NCBI RefSeq assembly: GCF_003573695.1
Contig: NC_039358.1
Location: 233,939,560 to 234,003,559 of the forward strand
Reading direction: 5' to 3'
Origin: Papaver somniferum
Lineage: Eukaryota > Streptophyta > Magnoliopsida > Ranunculales > Papaveraceae
DNA length: 64,000 nucleotides
Shown here: positions 23,062-32,918 of the stretch, in pieces
How the letters are laid out: every line of letters begins with the position of its first letter
Position numbering within the stretch: position 1 is the first letter of the stretch
The notes under the pieces: model-generated
Databases searched by the model: none
What the model saw: only the letters and a program-made list of their open reading frames with translations
What the model was told of the DNA's origin: nothing
Position numbers and translations under genes: made by a program

Positions 23062-24806
23062 TTAAGAAATTTTATCTACTGGATTATATACAAAAAATTC
23101 ACCATACACTAACAATCTAAAGAGTTGAGGATCAACCCAAAAGACAAAGTGTAGAGGTTTCAACAGCTTCACACAATAATAATATGATAGGCATGCAAGT
23201 GAAGCTGTGAAACAAAATGAGCTACCCCCAAACCTGGATTTTTCAACAGATAAAATTTTGGATACAAAATCTCGCAGTTTTTGGGGTTCATCATGCACAA
23301 GGTCTAATTCGAAATGAACTTTGCTAGGGACGGGCAAACATGCTAATTCCAACTGTGGCTCCTCAAAGATATTATACTTAGATGCAAAATAGTCCAAAAG
23401 GACTTGGGAAGCACACAGTTCCAAACCTAGATTAGGGACTCTCAGAAAAGTCGGTTTGACAATATGGGTACAAACCAAATCTAGGTTGGGTGGAAGGCCA
23501 TCAGATTGTGACTTATGTAGGACGATAGGCACATCATTACTAATCACATCAACATCTCCTAAGTCTTCTACACGTGTCACAACATGCTCACAATCATCAA
23601 ACAAATTGGCAAGATCACAATCAGAGTCATCAACATCTCAACAGATTTATTCTCATGCATCGGCAAATCAGGAGAAATATCACAATGTGACCTAGGTAGA
23701 GAATCAGACACATCAAATATATTTTCATGCATATTAACATTAGTATCTACAGAAGATTCAACTATTCCTATGTCATGCTCATCTTCACAGAATAATTGTA
23801 CGAATCCCATGTCAATATCAAAATCATATGAATTACAATGAGTATTAGAAAGAACAACATTCATGAAGGTCGAGGGCGAGAAGCCATATGTTTTTGAACC
23901 AACAGGTTCCACAATATTTTCATGTTCTTCTAACATATCATCATAATCATCATAATCATCATCATGGTAGCATGCATATTGGTCCTCATTAACAGTGGTG
24001 GTGTCATTAGTCGATTCATGTTCCTCTAAATTAGGTTCATATTCAACATCATTTACATGAATGGGACTAGACACTTCATTAGGGACAACATACACTTCCT
24101 CATGAATTTCCTCCTTTTGTAGGTGAAGCAAAATCTGATCTAAATATGCATGAATTCGTGATGTAGATCTATCAAAGTTTTGCTTACTGAGTCTTAAAGC
24201 TTCTGTGGTGGAGTCTAAATTCATGGGAGTACAAAATTCTTCATGTTCAAATTGTGGTGAATGGTACATGCGTGCATGGTCATTAGGGTTTACAAAATAT
24301 TGATCGCAACCCTCAAAGGATTGATTATGGTCCTAATGACTACCATTCTCACAATTTATGGGCATTTCATACCTTGGATTTTCTCTAGATTGCCTAAAAT
24401 TATGCAAAATATGACAATTCTCAACAGGGTGGTCTAAACTACCACATGCGGGACATGCATAGATTTCAGGTTGCCTAAGAAAATTAGATGTGACAGATTC
24501 CTCATGTGATTGCATTTCTAAAGCTGCGATTCGAGCTTCTAATTGATCGATCAGTGATGATTGTGTGAGTGAGGCACTAGCAAAATGTTCATTTTCATTT
24601 TGTGGTGAATGATGCATGTGTGAATAGTTATTAGGGTTCATGTATTGAGGCTCGGGACTTTGAAAATGTCCATAATAATTCCTATAACTATTGACATCAT
24701 GGTCTATGGGAGGTTCATAACGTGGAGTATGTCCATACGCAAGTTCTCTAAGGGATTTGTTGTATTCCCCAACTGTAGACCAAGATCTAGACATGATTGG
24801 GCTCAA
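23062..24806 (-). pseudogene. gag-like ORF of element B with zinc knuckle and hydrophobic C-terminus
   Basis: Starts at 24806 (MSPIMSRSWSTVGEYNKSL). Around residues 115-130 it has CPACGSLDHPVENC, an exact C-X2-C-X4-H-X4-C zinc knuckle, preceded by a helix (LIDQLEARIAALEMQ). An in-frame TAG at 24335-24333 is followed in the same frame by an acidic region with a D/Y-rich run (YHDDDYDDYDDM). A frame change near 23637 leads to the last 180 residues, which end in a hydrophobic segment (SSFCFTASLACLSYYYCV) and the phrase FWVDPQLFRLLVYGEF. The knuckle suggests RNA binding by a Gag remnant. The C-terminal part looks membrane-associated, and I recall similar text in unannotated plant ORFs. Function unknown. 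Confidence 0.65.
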
Positions 24807-24829
24807 AAGCTAAGTAACTATGTTACAAA

Positions 24830-25460
24830 GCCCAAAATTTGGTTTTTAATGGGTTTGGATTTTTGGGAAAAATTTGGTTTTTATGGGTAACACTTGGTTT
24901 TGTCGGGTTTGAAAAAGAAATTTGGTTTTTAACGGGTTTTAGAAAATTTGGACCTAATGGGAAAAGAAAACACTTTGGTTTATTGGGTTTTGAAAACTTT
25001 GGTTTTATGGGATAGAAGGCCAAGCCCACTGTTGGGTTTTGGAAAAATTGTTGTGAAACATAGCCCAACTTTCGGCCTAGAGTTTGGGTACACGGCCCAC
25101 TAACGACTTCAGCAAGCCCAGAAACTAACGAAGCCCAGCTGAGTTGGTAGGTTCAGTTAAACTTGTTTAGGTTGTTTGTTGGGTTTTTGAAACCCAAAAT
25201 TTTGATAGGGACAATCCCACAGTTAAGCTCAAATACAAACCCAAAAGTTAACTTAAATTACAAGCCCAACAAAAAAAATGGAAAAAATTATTACAAGCCC
25301 ATAAATTAAAAAATGGAAGCCCACAGGTTGGGTTCTCTTGATGGGTTTAGGCTTACTTGCTTAAGCACAGCCCAGCTGCTCAGTTTGGTTACAAAAGCCC
25401 AGTTGGGCTTTGGATCATCCTAAGCTTTTGTCTTTGTTGAGGCCTAGTTGGGCTTGGTTT
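24830..25460 (-). repeat. low-complexity leader of element B
   Basis: 24830-25080 repeats TTTGGTTTTTA(A/T)GGG and TTGGGTTTTGGAAAA-like phrases. 25100-25440 is rich in AAGCCCA/GCCCAGTTGGGCTT phrases. The frames seen here are repeat artefacts. Confidence 0.55.
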
Positions 25461-25464
25461 ATGA

Positions 25465-25800
25465 ATGGCAGCAGCACCACTTCAGGCCTAGCAGCAGGAG
25501 CAGATCAGCAGCAGCAGCAACAGCACAACAGCAGGCTTTGCAGGTTCACAGGGCCACAGCAGAGCAACAGGTGCAGAAGGCAGCAGCAGTTAGCAGCAAC
25601 AGGCAGCAACATGGGCCACAGCAGCTCAGCAGCAGTCTTGGCCTGGCACACGCAGGAGCACCACAGCAGCACAAGCACAGCAGCTCAGCAGGAGAGCAGG
25701 AGTACAACAAGCACAGGAGCAGAAGCAGCAGCAGCTCCACAGCAAAAGCAACAGGATAGGCAGGTACCTGCTGGCTCAAAGCAGAAAGTGAGTAAAGATG
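25465..25800 (-). repeat. CAG/CTG-rich tract in the leader of element B
   Basis: The plus strand is dominated by GCA/CAG triplets (for example AGCAGCAGCAGCAACAGCAC near 25508), interrupted by GGCC-containing phrases. Transcribed from the minus strand, the RNA would be CUG/UGC-rich, between the primer binding site and the gag-like ORF. Plus-strand Q/A/S-rich frames here are composition artefacts. Confidence 0.75.
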
Positions 25801-25949
25801 CAAGCTATGATGCAGGAATGTAAGTGAACAATATGCAAATGAGTATGCAATGCAGGGAAAGATGCAAATGCAATGAACTATGATGCAAATATGAAGATGA
25901 AAGTGAATGCAACAAAACAACAAAGAACAAATCAACACACAACGCCAAG

Positions 25950-25967
25950 TCCCCGGCAACGGCGCCA
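25950..25967 (-). other. primer binding site of element B (tRNA-Asp type)
   Basis: On the minus strand TGGCGCCGTTGCCGGGGA, the site complementary to the 3' end of plant tRNA-Asp that is usual for Athila/Tat elements, six bases after the LTR end. Confidence 0.9.
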
Positions 25968-25973
25968 AAAACT

Positions 25974-28028
25974 TGGTAGGCTTTTAAAGGGGACAGAAAA
26001 TAAGAGCAAAGACAGCCTACAGTGATAACCTGCAAGTGCACAGGGTCAAATTGTAGTAATGTGTGCAAGACAGGGTCATTCCACAGGGACTTGGGGTGTA
26101 TTGAAGTTTCCTAAACTAGTTAATCTAAATGCAATGAGTGACAATGACACAATGAAGCAAAGAGAGCAAAACAGGGCCTACACAAGGTGAGTTAAAGGTG
26201 ACAGTGGCAAAGGCAAAGCAATAAGGCAGATGCAAAGATTGGAAAATAGTTAACAACCAAGGCTGTAAGCCAAGGGCAGGGAGGAGTTTGTGCACTGATT
26301 TCAATGCACAACAGCTACAATTTGCAAGAAAAACTGAACAAGATGGCTAAGAAATTTAACTGAGCAGGGAATCAAAACAGGCTTGAAATTATAAGTGACT
26401 GTAAAAAGATTTGTGGCTAAGCCAAGGCTTAGAATCCACCTTGTGACCTAATCAAGCAATGCAATTCTAGGTTGAGTTGAAGACCTTGAGCATATATATT
26501 AGAATGGGAGGAAAATCAGCTTGCTCACTGATATGCCCCTAGTATTGACTGTCTTTTGACAGCACAGTCAATCACAGGCATACCAGAGCACTGATTACTT
26601 CCCATTGCTCAAGCAAAACAGGCATCAAGATAACTATCCTAGCAATACATCATTCAACAGTGCACTAGGCTTCATCCGAGCCTTAGCAAGTGATAAATTA
26701 AAACATGATGAAAATGTGAAAATAAAACTGAATTTGAAAGTGAAGCAAAAACAGAACATGAACAATTGAGGAACTGGCTAGTCCAGTCCTCTTGGTGGTG
26801 CACTGGCTAGTCCAGGCATAGCTTCTAACACACACTCATCATCTATTTATACATAAACCAACTTTCCCCAAAACAGGACCACATCAGTCCAATTAGGGTT
26901 TGGTGAAAATACAAATTAAATCAAAAAAAAAATCCTACCTAACTCTGATAACAACCCTAATAGACTATCCCATACTTCAATTTAACATTCAATTGATTTC
27001 CCCAAAAATTTCCCAAATCAGAAAAATTAGGGTTTTAGAAATTAAAATCAGAAATTTACCTAATCTCTGACTCCAATCAAACTTCGACCCATGCTTAGAA
27101 TTAGTCTTCTCTTGCTTCCCATACCTTCAATTTGCCTCTAGATCGACCTAATTTACCTATTTCACACTTTAGGGTTTCGGTTGAAAATGTGTGGAATAAG
27201 TAAAGTAGACGGACTAGGGAGAGGGGAACAATGATGGTTTATCATTGTTCGACGCCGTGGTAATTATAGTGGTGATAGCGGAGCAGTTGGGATAGCAGGT
27301 GGAGGCGATGGTGGCGGACATGGAGGTTGCAGAGGAGGTGAGGGGAGAAAGAGAAGATGGAGTCGATGAAAAAGAGTGAGGGGGATGTTTGGTTGGGTAG
27401 GAATAGGGTTAGGTATTAGGGTGTTGAGCGGATGTATCAGAATTCGATGTCCAGTGAGTTAAAGCGTTGGATCGACACATCTGGATCGAATCTATCGGCT
27501 GAGATGGCAATGCTTGCAGCAACCGTAGGATTGTGAGACACAACAAAACTGATGGCTCCAGATGGCGTTAGGTGTTGTAGTGTTAGTCAGGAATTTCAGA
27601 CTTTGATGTACTGGCGATGCTGCGACCGTAGGATGCTGAGATGATCCAATCTGACGGCTAGAAAGGGAAAACGGGTATGGATTTTGGGTGAGGGTTTTGG
27701 GCCTTGGGTATGCCAATCCCATATATTCTTTAAGAACAATTCTTCCTCTTCAAGCCCACTTCTAGCCTTTTGGTCTTGTGCACAACATTCTTCGCGGCTT
27801 CCTTGTGTAATTCCTCCCGGCTTTTCACCGCTTTTCTGCTCTTTTCCGCTCCGCTATTCATCCAAACTTTATTTATTACCTAAAAAATGCAAAATTAATT
27901 AATAAAAATATTTATTCTTGAAAACAAAGAAAATACAGAATATGGGATAAAATGTATAATTAATGCACAAAAGATGAGTTAAATGCCAAGAAAAATATAT
28001 AGAAATATGCACTTTTTAGCACTCATCA
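25974..28028 (-). repeat. 5' LTR of element B (2055 bp)
   Basis: Plus strand TGGTAGGCTT... to ...GCACTCATCA, nearly identical to 19665-21669. The minus-strand start TGATGAGTGCTAAAAAGTGC is characteristic of Athila/Tat-related LTRs. Confidence 0.92.
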
Positions 28029-28069
28029 ATTACCAAGAATAAATAGAGGAAATACTTATTATTCTCATT

Positions 28070-28265
28070 CAAGGACGGATACTTCTTATATTTATAGGAT
28101 TGAATTCTTCTTATACTTCTCAAAGGATACTTCATACTTCTTATATATTTCGAGGATTGAATACTTCTTATACTTCTCAAAGGATACTTCATACTTCTTA
28201 TATATTTTGAGGATTGAGTACTTCTTATACTTCTTCAAGGATACTTCATACTTCGCATACTTCAA
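28070..28265. repeat. 57-bp tandem repeat, about 3.5 copies
   Basis: GGATACTTCATACTTC begins at 28125, 28182 and 28239, with a diverged unit before. Units contain GAGGATTGA(A/G)TACTTCTTATAC. It is part of element A's right internal segment (28034-28483), which has no gene. Confidence 0.85.
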
Positions 28266-28465
28266 GAGATGATACTTCTTATTTACTTCGCAACGCTTCG
28301 GAACTTCACAAAAGAATTGAGGCAAGTACGTACTTTTCATGTCCAGTATTCTTTCGCTCAATCCTTCATCAACAAAGATCAAAGACTACTCCAACAACAC
28401 GTATCTCTCTCCAACAACTAAAACAATGGATTTTTTTCCCGAAGATCGCTCTTCAAGCAATATTC

Positions 28466-28483
28466 AAGAAAAAAGAGGCAAGA
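28466..28483 (+). other. polypurine tract of element A
   Basis: AAGAAAAAAGAGGCAAGA ends exactly at the 3' LTR start. Confidence 0.75.
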
Positions 28484-28995
28484 TGTAGGATCAGAATTTC
28501 GCGACAACGATACGCTCGCGAAATTCCTAACAACGCATTACAAAAATGTCGCAGAGCACTTTGAGAAACGACACAATAGGTGATATTAGCTTAAACATAA
28601 GAAAAATGTAATAACTTTGCGAAGATTGGAAGATCTGCGAAGTTAACATTTGTAAGATTGCGATATCATCGCAAGCCAGATCCGAAATTAGGGGAAATCT
28701 TAGTTGTATATGAGCTGTCATCCACTAGGTAGCATCCTATATAAAGAGAAAGGTAGGAGAGAGAAAAAGGACTGGTATTATTATTATCTTCTTATTCTTC
28801 CCCAAAAACCAGATAGAGAGAGAGAGCTCCAAATACTCATTAACGGAGTCTCAATGTAACTCATATGTAATTACAAAAAATCATAGTGAAGATCCCTAAC
28901 CCCGTGGATGTAGACCAAATTAATCGAACCACGTAAACCTTATGTCTCTACAAAATTATTACAAGGGGTGTGTTGTAGGATTTCCTGCAACTACA
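28484..28995 (+). repeat. 3' LTR of element A (512 bp)
   Basis: TGTAGGATC... to ...GCAACTACA. It carries the TATA box near 28738 and the U5 motif at 28903-28938, and differs from the 5' LTR by about 30 substitutions plus one gap of about 40 bp. Confidence 0.92.
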
Positions 28996-29000
28996 AACCA

Positions 29001-30103
29001 ATCAAAATGATGCAAATGGTTGGCCCAAACAAATGAGTGTAAACGCTAAGCCCAAGAGGAATAGTTTACTTAAGCCCAAAGTGGGGCATAAAAATCTGCA
29101 AGGCTAACAACATAGGGCGGAAAAATCCAGTGAGCTATTGGCTTGGCTCAACTTACGGCTCAGCTGACTGAGCCAAGTTGTCTTGGATTGGCGGGGTGCA
29201 AGTATTCGATAGAACAAGAGAATGGGGTGTGAAAATCCGGGGCTACATAAATGCACTGAAACGTAACGCACTGTATCATTGCAAACTAGCCGGCTGGCAA
29301 TGGCCGCCGGGGTAGGCCGCCGACATGTTGTTGTTGTCATCGGCGCCTGAGAAGATGTTGTCGCCGACTAACTGTTGTTGTTGACAATGACGTCATGCTG
29401 ACGCAGTTGACAGAATATGCTGACGGCGTTAGGAATGTGTTGACGACGTTATGGTTAGTTGACGACGTTATGCCTGTAATGGAATATTATCATAATATTC
29501 TTACGGCATCATAACATTAATGGAATATACCGAGAATATTCTTTCTCCGTCACCGTTGGTTGACGTCATGCTAACATCGTTGTCGCTGACATCATGCTAA
29601 CATCACTCCCACTGATGTCAGGTACACATGGCATCCGCTGGTTGGTCGTTACTTTTGGTGTGTCACGCTGATGTGGCAGTGGTAATGGGCCTCCTTACTT
29701 TCTTGATTTGGACCTTTGCACATGGGCTCCTATGTATAGTGCTTGTGAGGCCTAGTGAGCCATATTTGACTAATAAGAGGAACATATTAGGACCAAGTAA
29801 TCCCATTTCTAGTGTAAAAATAATACTACCTTCGTTCCACTTTAGTTAAGTGTTTTTAGGGTTATTTTTTTGTTCCACATTACTTGATAGTTTTCATATT
29901 TTTCCCACAAAACTACCAACAATACCCTTATAATTTGTCTTGGAACCAAAAGTTTATTTTTAAATACACTAATAGCAATAAATGTTTGAAGACTTTATTC
30001 AAGGGCATAAATAAATTTTTTTATATCTCTCTCCATTTCTTAATCTGCGTGAAAACTCCTAAAACATCATCTAAATTGGAACGGAGGGAGTAGGGTACAA
30101 GCA
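29001..30103 (-). mobile_element. 3' LTR (upstream part) of a minus-strand Tat element
   Basis: Read leftward, the LTR begins at 30103 with TGCTTGTACCC, the same end type as the solo LTR at 7991 (TGTTTGTACC). It is preceded by a purine tract. It contains a Stowaway MITE and a stretch with many TGACG/TGACGTCA motifs (29386-29580). The frames at 29104-29340 and 29628-29849 show no domain. Element A is inserted at 29000, so the remaining LTR may continue at 15853 leftward. Confidence 0.6.
29826..30090. mobile_element. Stowaway-type MITE (265 bp)
   Basis: Left end CTACCTTCGTTCCACTTTAG and right end, reverse-complemented, CTCCCTCCGTTCCAATTTAG match at 17 of 20 positions and carry the Stowaway CTCCCTCCGT signature. 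TA duplications flank it at 29824-29825 and 30091-30092. AT-rich, non-coding, mobilised in trans by Tc1/mariner transposase. Confidence 0.9.
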
Positions 30104-30312
30104 CCGTCCCCTCTTAATCCATAACTCGTTATGGGTTAAGAAGTTCGGGTTCCCCAATTCCACTGGAAACTGAATTTGCATCATTTTGGAGTGTTTCATA
30201 ACTCTCCCCCAAACGCGTTGAACGGAGTGTTATGCAACTCGCCCCCGGGAATGTAATGATTGCGCTGAAGTGTTAAATATCTCGCCCCCAAATGACTGAT
30301 GTGATATATAAC
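30104..30312 (-). other. polypurine tract and PPT-like tandem modules of the Tat element
   Basis: On the minus strand GATTAAGAGGGGACGG (plus 30104-30119) abuts the LTR start at 30103. Upstream of it three G-rich modules follow one another: TTTGGGGGAGAGTTATGAAAC, GGGGGCGAGTTGCATAACAC and TTTGGGGGCGAGATATTTAA. A fourth, GGGGGCGAGTTAT, is at 41241-41229 beyond the Athila insertion. Confidence 0.6.
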
Positions 30313-31852
30313 TGATAGACACATTTTTGTGTCTAATTTGTCCTCAATGTCCGTATTGTTGGAACTCTATTTTTGTACTAATATTGTGTTTTTTATGTAT
30401 TTCTAGGAAATAAACATTTTTGGAAAATTCGGGTCGAAAAATTGATTTTGGCACCCGGAGGACAAGTATTATTCGGACTCTCGCTTTTGGATAAGGGGTA
30501 ACCTAATTACTAAGGGGCACCCCCAGGTCACCCCCAAGGCAGCTGCTATTCGCACCCCAGTTCAGGATAGGGGGACACCCTTTCTTCTTCGTTTGAAAAC
30601 TGTTTTTTGGCGGGAAACGAAATTCTCAACTGGCAGAAGTTTGATCAAAAAAATGAAGGGGTTACGGGTCGATTCAATGGATGAAATATGATAGAGAGAT
30701 GTGATATAGGTTAAGGAACACATTTTGGGCAGTGGGTTCGATCGGAATTGGCTGGAAAACGCGTGATGATTCACACACCCAAAACAGAGCACGTGTACTG
30801 TAACACGAGCAAAATTGAAGTTCTTGTGTGCATGGAGGAGTTCTGCTGGCGTTGGAAGAGTGTTCAGGCGTGAATAAGTCGAATGGGAGCGTGCAGGAAG
30901 CAAGTTGGCGTGAGAAAATTCTTTAAATGGCAATTATTCTCTATTTTTGGCAGCAAGGAATAATCGAATTAAAGAGAGTATATACAAAATCAATGGTCGG
31001 ATTTTTGACCTCAATTCACTATAAATACACGTACAATTGAAGCTAGCAAGTTTGGAGAGTCTGGGGGAAAGTTTAGGAGTCGAGAGAATCAAAAGAAAAT
31101 CACGCAGAGAAGAGAAGAGTTCTGCTGGTGTAGTTGAAGACGAAGAACATTGTACAGTCCAGGAAAGTCGTTGATTAGGGTCGCATATTTGCGACAATTC
31201 TCAGTTCCTTTCCCGCGACGAGCTTACAACACTTCTGAAGTGTCGTTCTTCCCTACGCTTCCTGTGTGTCGCAAAGGACAGTCTTAAAACGATTTCTTTT
31301 TATTTCATCATTTGTACTCAACTTTTGAGCATTAATAAAATCTTTTGAGTATTTTTCCAACATGATGAGCGGCTAAAATACCTGGTGATTGAGGCAATGG
31401 AGGATCTATTCACTCATGTTTGATTGGTAATATTTTTATTTATAATTTCGTTAATTATTTATTTTATTTCATTCACTTGGATAAAAATATAAAAAAAAGG
31501 GATAAAATGGTTTTCTTAATTATTTGTGAATCAGTTTGATGTTTTATGCTTAGAATATATTCTTTGATAAATCATGCTTAAGGATTACAACTTAATATTT
31601 GGACACCTTTTAAATTAAAAAGTGATTTAATAAGAAAAAGAGCTTAATAATAATTTCTGAAATGTTATTTATAACCAATCAACTTGAAGTAGTAGTGAAT
31701 CCTGAGCCTTAATCTTTCTAAAATCTTGACATTACTATTAATTTCCTTCATTTATTTATTTGTTTAAATCTTAAAAAAAAAAGAGTTACCTTCACAAGTT
31801 CGAAAAGAACCAGTTTTCACCACTATCTACAACAACATTTGAAAAAACATCA
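30313..31852 (+). repeat. 5' LTR of the Athila element (1540 bp)
   Basis: TGATAGACAC... to ...AAAACATCA. TATA box TATAAATA at 31020, polyadenylation signal AATAAA at 31334. The first bases form a hairpin (GACACA-TTTT-TGTGTC). Confidence 0.93.
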
Positions 31853-31858
31853 AATTTT

Positions 31859-31876
31859 TGGCGCCGCCGACGCGGA
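31859..31876 (+). other. primer binding site of the Athila element
   Basis: TGGCGCCGCCGACGCGGA, six bases after the LTR. It matches the tRNA-Asp-type site seen in element B at 14 of 18 positions. Confidence 0.7.
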
Positions 31877-32918
31877 CCTGTTCGTAGGTAGAATTTTTTT
31901 TTAGGTTTTTTTTTTTTTCCTTTTTACGTTTCTTTTTGTCTTTGATTTGCAGGTTCGAAGTGGAGTACTAAGGACCTTGGAAGGAAAAGCTTAAAGCGAA
32001 AGGAGCGAAGAGGAATTTTTTTGTTTTATATAGAAAAGAGAGAAAAAAAGAGAGATTTTTATTTTTTTTTTTAGGTTATTTTTCTTTTTCTTTTGCACTT
32101 TACTTTATTTGGACTTTGGACTGGACTCTTGGACTTTATTATTATTTTTTTTTAAACCCTACGGAAGGGTAGTTAAATACAAACTGTGTGCAGGGAAGGA
32201 CGGTGATTACAATATCACCTCGGCCCCTCGGGTTCGCACACGGCATAGGAGTCGTGGCCCGAGTCGACGACAACGGTTCATCCCCCGTCTGGTACGGGAG
32301 GTAAGTCCAATCGAAACACTCGCGAATCTCCTGTAAGCGAGTTACTGTATTCCTTAAGGTGCATTGATTGAGGACGAATTTGGACTGTCTTTATTTTCCT
32401 AGTAAAGGGCAAGGCCTGGCCTAAACAAGATAAGGGTTCGGATTTCATCACCGCTCCCTTCTTGCCCGCTTTAGGAGAACAAAACCTAACGCGAACCCAA
32501 GCTTTAAAATCTGATTAGAAAGAGACCTATAGGGTATCGAGCTTGTTAGGAAAAATTTTCGAAGGATATTGGTTATTCTTTTAGCATACTTCGAAGTTCA
32601 TGACGGTTTCTGTGAGTTGAATGCGTGACTGCGCCGCCTTGTACTGCGGTGAGGCCTTGGGTATCAAAGCTCCACTAGCTTCCCTCGCCTCGATTCAACT
32701 TACTTTGACTCGGATTGATTCCAGAGGGGTTTGCTTAAATTGTAACGAATTCCCTTTCGAGATATAGAAGCTGGTCTAGAAACAATCTAAGTGAGCCATC
32801 ATGCTTGTTGTTTGCTAGAAATCTCTAGGTTTGCTGTGGTAAAGTCGAGTCAGCCTGCTGTGTGATTGCTAGAACCTTCCTGTTAGGATTTTTATTTCTT
32901 TTTGATTTTTTTTAGTGT
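31877..32918 (+). other. 5' leader of the Athila element
   Basis: About 1 kb of untranslated leader with T-rich runs (31895-31920, 32060-32100). The frame at 32109-32336 shows no domain. Confidence 0.6.

Larger units (their letters stand above)
19665..28028 (-). mobile_element. element B: non-autonomous Tat/Athila-type LTR element with gag-like ORF
   Basis: Inserted in element A and flanked by ATTAC at 19660-19664 and 28029-28033. On the minus strand its LTRs begin TGATGAGTGC and end CCTACCA. The primer binding site at 25967-25950 and the purine tract at 21683-21670 show it reads right to left. Between them are a gag-like ORF, a CTG-rich leader and no protease, RT or integrase. Structurally it is a gag-only (TR-GAG/LARD-like) element that would need another element's enzymes. 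LTR divergence is about 1.5% by eye. Confidence 0.93.
15859..28995 (+). mobile_element. element A: complete non-autonomous LTR retrotransposon, interrupted by element B
   Basis: Bounded by two LTRs (TGTAG...CTACA) and by the identical 5-bp duplication AACCA at 15854-15858 and 28996-29000. The primer binding site follows the left LTR and a purine tract precedes the right one, so the element reads left to right. Its own length without B and B's TSD is about 4.8 kb. No gag or pol domain is present. The internal region instead carries tRNA-like modules, tandem repeats and a GC-richer block. The LTRs differ by about 6% by eye, making it older than B. Confidence 0.93.

Noticed and set aside
25410..26068. 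Q/A/S-rich plus-strand ORFs and a hydrophobic minus-strand ORF
   Set aside because: They are translations of the CAG/CTG-rich leader of element B, overlap each other in several frames and cross the primer binding site and LTR.
29003..30190. Inverted ATTTGCATCATTTTG copies at 29005 and 30172 as TIRs of a DNA transposon
   Set aside because: About 15 bases only, with no TSD. They span the start of an LTR and its purine tract, which already explain the region.
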